The notes beneath the pieces were generated by a model. It did not search any database. It was not told where the DNA came from and worked only from the letters and a program-made list of their open reading frames with translations. The translations under genes were made by a program, and so were the position numbers. Source: Bacteroidales bacterium (GTDB lineage Bacteria; Bacteroidota; Bacteroidia; Bacteroidales; WCHB1-69). From it: a DNA stretch of 13,393 nt. Below, piece by piece: positions 1-5,411 of this stretch (position 1 is the first letter of the stretch; every line of letters begins with the position of its first letter). Location of the stretch: positions 1 to 13,393 of the forward strand of contig JAQUGA010000050.1 in NCBI GenBank assembly GCA_028684405.1, given 5' to 3'.

Positions 1-582
1 ATTTAATCCGCTTCCGTCATCCAATTCTCGTCCTACGGTTCTGCGAGTTCCATCAACATCAATCCCCATATCATCGGCAATCACCAACTTGGTTCTGTAT
101 CGAGTCATCGAAGAACCCACAACAGGGATATTTTGAGGACATAAAACGTCATTAAACTTTGTCAAACTAAAGGTTTGCAAAAGCAATCGACGAAAACTAT
201 CATTTTTAATCAATCCATTCCAAGCCAAATAAAATAAATGAGGATTCGCATTCGGAATACGAACTTTTATAAATTCATATTTGCTCTTAATATAATTTAG
301 AGGAGTAAAATCATACTCCAAGGTTTTTACGAAAAAATAAACTTCTTTGGAAATTATTTTTAAGCGGTTGACAAAATCTTGAGTTACATCATCGCAAGAA
401 AAACCTAGACGATTTCCATATATTAATTCTAAAAACTGAATATCCTGCTTTACACTTTCAATGGTATAGCAATTATGGAATTCATTATGTTCACGTTGAA
501 GAGAGCTAGCTTTATATACATTCACCGCAATAGGCTTTCTGACCTCTTTGTCGCTTGTCTGATTCTTTACTTTTTGAGTCAT
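1..582 (-). CDS. Partial protein of unknown function (C-terminus beyond window)
   Basis: An uninterrupted reading frame starts at an ATG (580-582, read on the minus strand) and stays open for 194 codons to the window edge, so the C-terminus is missing. I do not recognise the family. The visible protein begins MTQKVKNQTSDKEVRKPIAV, is charged and soluble-looking, and shows no signal peptide or obvious membrane segment. The last visible part is rich in Asp, Arg and Gly (DDMGIDVDGTRRTVGRELDD). A good TAnnTTTG-type -7 box lies 44 bp upstream, which supports the start and the idea that the gene is expressed. It points the same way as the small zinc-finger gene at 1123-1521, and one copy of the 330-bp repeat lies between them. 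Its position beside a suspected mobile unit makes an accessory gene plausible, but no function can be assigned. Confidence 0.7.
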   Translation of the reverse strand, partial: MTQKVKNQTSDKEVRKPIAVNVYKASSLQREHNEFHNCYTIESVKQDIQFLELIYGNRLGFSCDDVTQDFVNRLKIISKEVYFFVKTLEYDFTPLNYIKSKYEFIKVRIPNANPHLFYLAWNGLIKNDSFRRLLLQTFSLTKFNDVLCPQNIPVVGSSMTRYRTKLVIADDMGIDVDGTRRTVGRELDDGSGLN

Positions 583-625
583 TTGAAAAAATTAATAATA
601 CACTTTACTTACCAAATAATCAATA

Positions 626-633
626 CAAAAATA
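626..633 (-). promoter_or_regulatory. Candidate -7 box for the partial left-end gene
   Basis: Read on the minus strand this is TATTTTTG, an exact match to the Bacteroidota sigma-ABfr -7 consensus TAnnTTTG. It lies 44 bp before the ATG at 582. I do not see a clear TTTG -33 element at the expected distance, so the call rests on the -7 box and its position. The rest of 583-797 is AT-rich with no other feature I can support. Confidence 0.45.
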
Positions 634-800
634 CACTTTTCTTAATGATAAAATGATTTGATTACGTTAATTATATATATATTCAATGAATCAATTTTGA
701 ATTCAATCAAAAAAGTATTTATATTGGAAATAAGATGATGAAGATACTATTGTTATAAATTATAGTGGCTAAAGCTTACGCTTCATAATCCGTATAATTA

Positions 801-820
801 TCCGTTACTTAACGGTTAAT
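801..820 (+). repeat. 20-bp compound palindrome, copy 1
   Basis: The sequence is tccgttacttaacggttaat. It contains two overlapping inverted repeats: CCGTTA-CT-TAACGG (802-815) and TTAAC-G-GTTAA (809-819). Flanking bases here extend the first stem, with AATTA at 796-800 opposite TAATT at 817-821 after a one-base mismatch. It sits at the left boundary of the 330-bp repeat. A partial word, ATCCGT, also occurs just upstream at 787-792. Confidence 0.85.
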
Positions 821-1038
821 TTTATAACCACCGATAATGCATTATTGTTCAAAGGAATAGAAAACCTAAAAGATTAAGAAAAAGTTAAACTACTTTCTGT
901 TCTCTTTTTTGTAGCTTAGAATTTGAGCATTAAGTAAAATAAAACCAGAAAAATATAATTGCTTTTCGACAATGTTTGTAGAAATAATTATTTGCATCTA
1001 ATTTCAAGTATAATCACTGTAAATCATCAGCAAATTTA

Positions 1039-1058
1039 TCCGTTACTTAACGGTTAAT
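1039..1058 (+). repeat. 20-bp compound palindrome, copy 2
   Basis: This is identical to the 20-mer at 801-820 and in the same orientation, 238 bp downstream within the left 330-bp repeat. The bases after it differ (ATATC instead of TTTAT), so the 20-mer, with the TTA preceding it, is a repeated unit in its own right and not just part of the long repeat. Confidence 0.85.
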
Positions 1059-1122
1059 ATCTTTACACCTTATAATCAATTAACTGACAAATAGTTACAA
1101 ACAGCTAAAAGTTAAAAAAAAG

Positions 1123-1521
1123 TTAATCAATCTCCTGGGCAACAAATTCAATAGCATTGTTTGGTATCCATTGTTTGCGTTGTTGAACAATAAGAATTTC
1201 ATCATCAGAAAATTCCATCCATGCAAAATCGTAAACATGATGATACATTTTACCTTGGTTATTAATATTATAATGAGTGATAAACTTAAACTGAAATTTC
1301 TTTTTCACTAATTCCGAACGTAATACTTTCTTTTTATGAGATCTTGGACCCATTACTTCTAATAAGATCGAACGATTTCGATGCAAAATTTTATCCAGTG
1401 GAGAAGCTACACTTTTAGTTACAGCTCTTATGGTAATATGATATTCATTTTTGCACTGCAGAGAACAAAATATTTTATCTTTACGTCCTGATAATTCCTT
1501 ATCGCATACTTTACATTTCAT
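1123..1521 (-). CDS. Small zinc-finger protein, cargo of the repeat-bracketed unit
   Basis: A complete 132-codon gene. The N-terminus carries a four-cysteine motif, C3-x2-C6 and C19-x3-C23, with the FCSLQCKNEYH context common to small zinc ribbons of the FCS/DUF2116 kind, so zinc binding is likely. The remaining ~105 residues are basic and then aromatic/acidic (YHHVYDFAWMEF near residue 95-105), with no catalytic motif I know and no signal peptide or membrane segment. From memory, similar short zinc-ribbon proteins of unknown function occur in Bacteroidota, but I cannot confirm this by search. The start at 1521 follows an A/T-rich leader without a Shine-Dalgarno sequence, as is usual in this phylum. 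The TAA stop (1123-1125) is inside the left 330-bp repeat and the upstream region is inside the right one. A nucleic-acid-binding role is a guess. Confidence 0.8.
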   Translation of the reverse strand: MKCKVCDKELSGRKDKIFCSLQCKNEYHITIRAVTKSVASPLDKILHRNRSILLEVMGPRSHKKKVLRSELVKKKFQFKFITHYNINNQGKMYHHVYDFAWMEFSDDEILIVQQRKQWIPNNAIEFVAQEID

Positions 1522-1555
1522 AGAATTATTCTATTAAATAAACATCTTGAATTTA

Positions 1556-1575
1556 TCCGTTACTTAACGGTTAAT
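1556..1575 (+). repeat. 20-bp compound palindrome, copy 3
   Basis: Identical to the 20-mer at 801-820 and in the same orientation, near the left end of the right 330-bp repeat. It lies 35-54 bp upstream of the start codon of the zinc-finger gene (start at 1521, minus strand), so it could act as an operator for that gene as well as a recombination site. Confidence 0.85.
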
Positions 1576-1793
1576 TTTATAACCACCGATAATGCATTAT
1601 TGTTCAAAGGAATAGAAAACCTAAAAGATTAAGAAAAAGTTAAACTACTTTCCGTTCTCTTTTTTGTAGCTTAGAATTTGAGCATTAAGTAAAATAAAAC
1701 CAGAAAAATATAATTGCTTTTCGACAATGTTTGTAGAAATAATTATTTGCATCTAATTTCAAGTATAATCACTGTAAATCATCAGCAAATTTA

Positions 1794-1813
1794 TCCGTTA
1801 CTTAACGGTTAAT
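1794..1813 (+). repeat. 20-bp compound palindrome, copy 4
   Basis: Identical to the other three 20-mers and in the same orientation, again 238 bp after its partner. It lies 268 bp upstream of the aspS start and is followed by the same AGTTAA-rich tail as copy 2. Confidence 0.85.
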
Positions 1814-2044
1814 ATCTTTACACCTTATAATCAATTAACTGACAAATAGTTACAAACAGCTAAAAGTTAAAGAAAAGTTAATTGCTTTTTCTTTCTAAAT
1901 AATCTCTAAATCTAAAATGGAGAAGTAGCATAAAACATTAAATTTTTTATTCAACAATTCTAAATTTAAATAAAATCAATTTCTAATCCATGTTTTTTTG
2001 TCGTTCACGTTTTGGTTTGAAAGACATTAGTCGAATATTTTTTG

Positions 2045-2052
2045 TAATTTCG
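2045..2052 (+). promoter_or_regulatory. Candidate -7 box of the aspS-cysS operon
   Basis: TAATTTCG, close to the Bacteroidota TAnnTTTG -7 consensus, lies 29 bp before the aspS ATG. TTTG words at 2011-2014 and 2016-2019 are possible -33 elements, although the 25-bp gap from the nearer one is longer than usual. The preceding TTTTTTG at 2038-2044 gives an extended form like those before the hexosaminidase and permease genes. The rest of 1883-2044 is AT-rich with no gene or RNA I can support. Confidence 0.5.
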
Positions 2053-2081
2053 CATTCAAAATAAACAAACATTAAACACTT

Positions 2082-3836
2082 ATGTTAAGAACTCATACAT
2101 GCGGAGTATTGAACCTTTCGAACCTCCATGAAAAAGTCAAACTATCGGGCTGGATTCAACGTTCACGTGATTTAGGTGGCATGACTTTTATTGATTTACG
2201 TGACCGATATGGAATAACACAATTGGTTTTCAACATGGAAGTGAATGCAGAACTTTGCGAAAAAGCCCGAAAAATGGGTCGCGAATGGGTGATACAAATT
2301 GAAGGAACTGTAACCGAACGCTCTAACAAAAACAAAAATATTCCGACCGGTGAAATTGAAATTGTGGTGGATGTCATAAATGTACTTAATCAAGCTAAAA
2401 CTCCTCCTTTTACCATTGAAGACAATACCGATGGTGGAGAAGAACTTCGCATGAAATATCGTTATTTGGACTTACGAAGAAATCCAGTTAAAAACAATCT
2501 CATATTTCGTCATAAGCTCTCCATTGAAATTAGAAATTATCTGAATGATATTGATTTTCTAGAAATTGAAACTCCATTTTTAATTAAATCAACGCCCGAA
2601 GGAGCTCGCGATTTTATTGTTCCTTCCCGAATGAATCCCGGACAATTTTACGCACTGCCTCAATCGCCTCAAACATTCAAACAACTACTAATGGTTTCGG
2701 GCATGGATAGATATTTTCAAATTGTTCGCTGTTTTAGAGATGAAGATTTGCGTGCCGATCGTCAGCCAGAATTTACTCAAATCGACTGCGAAATGGCGTT
2801 TGTAGATCAAAAAGAGATACTCGATACTTTTGAAGGTCTGATTAAACATCTTTTTAAGAAAGTGAAAAACATTGAATTCGATTCAATTCCTCAAATAACG
2901 TATGCCGATGCCATGCGATTGTATGGAAACGACAAACCAGACCTTCGTTTTGGAATGACCTTTGTTGACGTAACGAACCTTGTAAAAGGCAAAAATTTCA
3001 AAATATTTGATGAAGCGGAAGCTATTTTAGGAATCAATGCCAAAACTTGCGCTTCGTATACCCGTAAACAGATTGATGCTTTAACAGACTTTGTAAAACG
3101 TCCACAAATAGGCGCTTCCGGCATGGTTTACATCAGATATAACGAAGATGGCACGTTAAAATCATCGGTGGACAAATTTTACACCGAAGAAAATTTGAAA
3201 AATATTGCAACGGCTATGGAGGCCAATCCAGGTGATTTAATCTTATTGCTTTCGGGAAAACTTGAAAAAACTCAAAAAGCCCTTTCTGAATTACGTTTAG
3301 AAATGGGAAACCAATTGGGGCTTCGCAATCCAGCTGAGTTTGCCCCTCTTTGGGTGATTGATTTTCCACTTTTAGAATGGGATGAAGAAACAAATCGTTT
3401 TTACGCCAAACATCACCCCTTCACGGCTCCCAAGCCCGAAGACATTGAACTGATGAACTCCGATCCGGGTGCCGTTAGAGCAAATGCTTACGACCTTGTC
3501 ATAAATGGTTCGGAAATTGGCGGAGGTTCCATTCGGATTTTCGAAAAAGAGATGCAAAATCAAAACTTCAAACTGCTAGGTTTTTCGCCAGAAGAAGCCC
3601 AAGCACAATTTGGATTTTTATTGAATGCTTTTGAGTATGGAGCACCTCCTCACGCGGGTATTGCTTTTGGCTTTGATAGACTTTGTGCGGTGATGTCGGG
3701 AGTTGAATCCATTCGAGATTTTATCGCTTTCCCGAAAAACAATAACGGTCGTGATGTAATGATTGATGCTCCTTCAAAAGTGGCAAGCAATCAACTGGAT
3801 GAATTATTTATTAAACTTAATGAGATCCCACAATAA
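2082..3836 (+). CDS. aspS: Aspartyl-tRNA synthetase
   Basis: Charges tRNA-Asp with aspartate using ATP in the cytoplasm. The 584-residue length fits the bacterial AspRS type (about 580-600), which has a GAD insertion domain. Order of parts: N-terminal OB-fold anticodon-binding domain (about 1-105), class II catalytic core beginning near KYRYLDLRR (about 125), motif 2 FRDEDLRADRQPEFTQID (from about residue 217), GAD domain (about 285-410), and C-terminal catalytic part with motif 3 GIAFGFDRL (about 525-533). The ATG at 2082 starts directly at the conserved MLRTHTCGVL N-terminus. cysS follows after 41 bp on the same strand with no visible terminator between them, so the two are probably co-transcribed. 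The sequence does not tell me whether the enzyme is discriminating or also charges tRNA-Asn. The gene appears intact. Confidence 0.98.
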   Translation: MLRTHTCGVLNLSNLHEKVKLSGWIQRSRDLGGMTFIDLRDRYGITQLVFNMEVNAELCEKARKMGREWVIQIEGTVTERSNKNKNIPTGEIEIVVDVINVLNQAKTPPFTIEDNTDGGEELRMKYRYLDLRRNPVKNNLIFRHKLSIEIRNYLNDIDFLEIETPFLIKSTPEGARDFIVPSRMNPGQFYALPQSPQTFKQLLMVSGMDRYFQIVRCFRDEDLRADRQPEFTQIDCEMAFVDQKEILDTFEGLIKHLFKKVKNIEFDSIPQITYADAMRLYGNDKPDLRFGMTFVDVTNLVKGKNFKIFDEAEAILGINAKTCASYTRKQIDALTDFVKRPQIGASGMVYIRYNEDGTLKSSVDKFYTEENLKNIATAMEANPGDLILLLSGKLEKTQKALSELRLEMGNQLGLRNPAEFAPLWVIDFPLLEWDEETNRFYAKHHPFTAPKPEDIELMNSDPGAVRANAYDLVINGSEIGGGSIRIFEKEMQNQNFKLLGFSPEEAQAQFGFLLNAFEYGAPPHAGIAFGFDRLCAVMSGVESIRDFIAFPKNNNGRDVMIDAPSKVASNQLDELFIKLNEIPQ

Positions 3837-3877
3837 AAATCAAATGAATTTATTTAATTTGATAAAAACAAATAGAA

Positions 3878-5353
3878 ATGGAACATAAAATTCAAGTATA
3901 TAACACTTTAAGCCGAAAAAAAGAAGAATTTATCCCGATAAACCCACCATTGGTTGGCATGTATGTTTGCGGACCTACTGTTTATGGCGACCCCCATTTG
4001 GGACACGCCCGTCCGGCAATTACATTCGACTTGATTTTTAGATATTTGAAACATCTGGGCTTTAAAGTTCGATATGTTCGCAACATTACCGATGTTGGGC
4101 ATCTTGAAAACGATGCAGACGAAGGCGAAGATAAAATTGGCAAAAAAGCCAGATTAGAGCAAATAGAACCTATGGAAGTTGCTCAATATTACATAGATAG
4201 ATATCATTTATTTATGGATAAGCTCAATGTTCTCCGACCTTCTATCGAACCCAGAGCTTCGGGACATATTATTGAACAAATAGAAATTGTTGAAAAGATA
4301 TTGAATGCTGGTTATGCTTATGAATCAGCTGGTTCTATCTATTTTGATGTTGAAAAATACAATAAAGAGTACAAATATGGAATTCTTTCGGGTCGAGTAT
4401 TGGAAGACTTAATCGCCAATACACGTGCGTTGGATGGACAAGATGAAAAACGCAATCCTGCTGATTTTGCATTATGGAAAAAAGCATCGCCCGAGCATAT
4501 TATGCGGTGGAAATCGCCTTGGAGTGATGGATTTCCGGGTTGGCATGTAGAATGTACGGCAATGGGAAACAAATATCTTGGCGAACAATTCGACATTCAC
4601 GGAGGTGGCATGGATTTGCTTTTTCCTCATCATGAATCCGAAATTTGCCAATCACAAATTGCACACGGAGTTAATCCTGCAAAGTATTGGATTCATAATA
4701 ATATGATTACCATCAATGGTCAGAAAATGGGAAAATCTTTGGGTAATTTTATTAACCTTGAAGAGTTTTTCACAGGTTCGCATCAAATTCTTGAAAAAGC
4801 GTATGATCCCATGACAATTCGTTACTTTATTTTGCAAGCACATTACAGAAGTACTGTCGATTTTTCTAACGACGCCCTGATTGCTGCAGAAAAAGGAATG
4901 AACAAGCTCTTACAAACTCAAAAAACACTTGCAAATTTAAAAGCTGGCGCCACATCAACAGAAGCCGTAGAACCCATAATTCAGTCGATGTATGATGCCA
5001 TGAATGACGACTTTAACAGTCCAGTCCTGATTGCTCAACTTTTTGACGCTTCGCGTCTTATAAATACAATCAAAGACGGAAAAGCAAGTTTAACTGAATC
5101 TGATTTAAATCTGTTGAAAGTAAGTTTCAATATATTTATGAATGACATATTGGGATTAAAATCAACATCAAATGCTACAAATGAAAATCAAGACAAACTT
5201 CTAAATGGGCTTATGGACTTAGTTTTAGATTTCCGCCAACAAGCCAAATCAAATAAAGACTGGACCACTTCTGACAAAATCAGAGATCATTTAAAAAACT
5301 TAAATATTATCGTAAAAGACACAAAAGAGGGTGTTGAATGGAATTTGGAATAA
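3878..5353 (+). CDS. cysS: Cysteinyl-tRNA synthetase
   Basis: Class I synthetase that charges tRNA-Cys in the cytoplasm. The 491 residues match the usual bacterial length. The HIGH motif is HLGH (residues 40-43, in GPTVYGDPHLGHAR). The zinc site that selects cysteine is complete: C31, C226 (in GWHVECTAMG), H251 and E255 (in HHESE), spaced as in the E. coli enzyme. The KMSKS loop reads KMGKS (283-287), a conservative variant followed by the normal LGN. The C-terminal helical DALR-type anticodon region begins around residue 340. The leader is A-rich (acaaatagaa before ATG) without a Shine-Dalgarno sequence. It is probably the second gene of an operon with aspS and ends 19 bp before a strong palindromic terminator. 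Confidence 0.98.
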   Translation: MEHKIQVYNTLSRKKEEFIPINPPLVGMYVCGPTVYGDPHLGHARPAITFDLIFRYLKHLGFKVRYVRNITDVGHLENDADEGEDKIGKKARLEQIEPMEVAQYYIDRYHLFMDKLNVLRPSIEPRASGHIIEQIEIVEKILNAGYAYESAGSIYFDVEKYNKEYKYGILSGRVLEDLIANTRALDGQDEKRNPADFALWKKASPEHIMRWKSPWSDGFPGWHVECTAMGNKYLGEQFDIHGGGMDLLFPHHESEICQSQIAHGVNPAKYWIHNNMITINGQKMGKSLGNFINLEEFFTGSHQILEKAYDPMTIRYFILQAHYRSTVDFSNDALIAAEKGMNKLLQTQKTLANLKAGATSTEAVEPIIQSMYDAMNDDFNSPVLIAQLFDASRLINTIKDGKASLTESDLNLLKVSFNIFMNDILGLKSTSNATNENQDKLLNGLMDLVLDFRQQAKSNKDWTTSDKIRDHLKNLNIIVKDTKEGVEWNLE

Positions 5354-5372
5354 ATTCATTGTAAAATACAAC

Positions 5373-5404
5373 AAAGAGACAATAAATCGATTTATTGTCT
5401 CTTT
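5373..5404. terminator. Perfect 32-bp palindrome, probable bidirectional terminator
   Basis: Two 16-bp arms (aaagagacaataaatc / gatttattgtctcttt) are exact reverse complements with no unpaired bases, followed by T-rich sequence on the plus strand (TTAATTTT). It lies between the stop of cysS (5353) and the stop of the converging OmpA-family gene (5412), where a shared terminator is expected. An RNA hairpin would have a TCGA tetraloop on a 14-bp stem. Confidence 0.85.
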
Positions 5405-5411
5405 TAATTTT

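Larger units (their letters stand above)
798..1127 (+). repeat. 330-bp direct repeat, left copy
   Basis: This stretch recurs at 1553-1882 at a constant offset of 755 bp. Manual alignment finds no indels and two mismatches: T at 898 against C at 1653, and A at 1117 against G at 1872. Identity breaks sharply at both ends. It is AT-rich and has no coding frame of useful length. It holds two copies of a 20-bp compound palindrome (801-820, 1039-1058), two perfect 12-bp palindromes (834-845, ATAATGCATTAT; 982-993, AAATAATTATTT) and a cluster of AGTTAA words near its right end (1080-1126). Its last five bases (1123-1127) contain the stop codon and part of the last sense codon of the minus-strand gene at 1123-1521. 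The ends are not inverted repeats of each other, and I see no target-site duplication. Confidence 0.97.
798..1882. mobile_element. Candidate one-gene cassette bracketed by direct repeats
   Basis: The layout is repeat (330 bp), spacer plus one gene (425 bp), repeat (330 bp). Recombination between the repeats would release a 755-bp circle carrying one gene and one repeat. The insertion of such a circle into a pre-existing repeat would give exactly this structure. No recombinase or transposase is encoded in the window, so any enzyme would act in trans. Alternatives are a simple tandem duplication of 755 bp of which only 1.4 units are present, or a non-autonomous element related to IS200/IS605-type palindromic repeats. 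The repeats are directly observed; mobility is inferred. Confidence 0.35.
1553..1882 (+). repeat. 330-bp direct repeat, right copy
   Basis: This is the second copy of the repeat at 798-1127, in the same orientation and 99% identical. It begins 31 bp upstream of the start codon of the small zinc-finger gene (1521, minus strand), so any promoter further upstream than that must lie inside the repeat. Its right end is followed by about 200 bp of unrelated AT-rich sequence leading to aspS. The near-identity of non-coding DNA implies a recent duplication or ongoing gene conversion between copies. Confidence 0.97.

Noticed and set aside
801..820. Chromosome dimer resolution (dif) site
   Set aside because: The arms do not resemble the conserved ...ATAA / TTAT... 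XerC/XerD inner halves, and four copies at one locus are not expected for dif.
801..1813. CRISPR array suggested by repeated 20-bp palindromes
   Set aside because: There are only four copies, spaced 238, 517 and 238 bp apart, and the sequences between paired copies are identical. No cas gene is present.
798..1882. Classical insertion sequence or MITE
   Set aside because: The ends of the 330-bp repeats are not inverted repeats of each other, no target-site duplication is seen, and the enclosed ORF has no transposase motif (DDE, HUH or serine recombinase).
583..2081. tRNA or structured RNA gene in the gene-poor left region
   Set aside because: No cloverleaf, T-loop GGTTCAA-type motif or other known RNA signature was visible on either strand.
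4339..4596. 85-codon minus-strand ORF within cysS
   Set aside because: It is the complement of the conserved zinc-site region of cysS, whose coding frame is certain.
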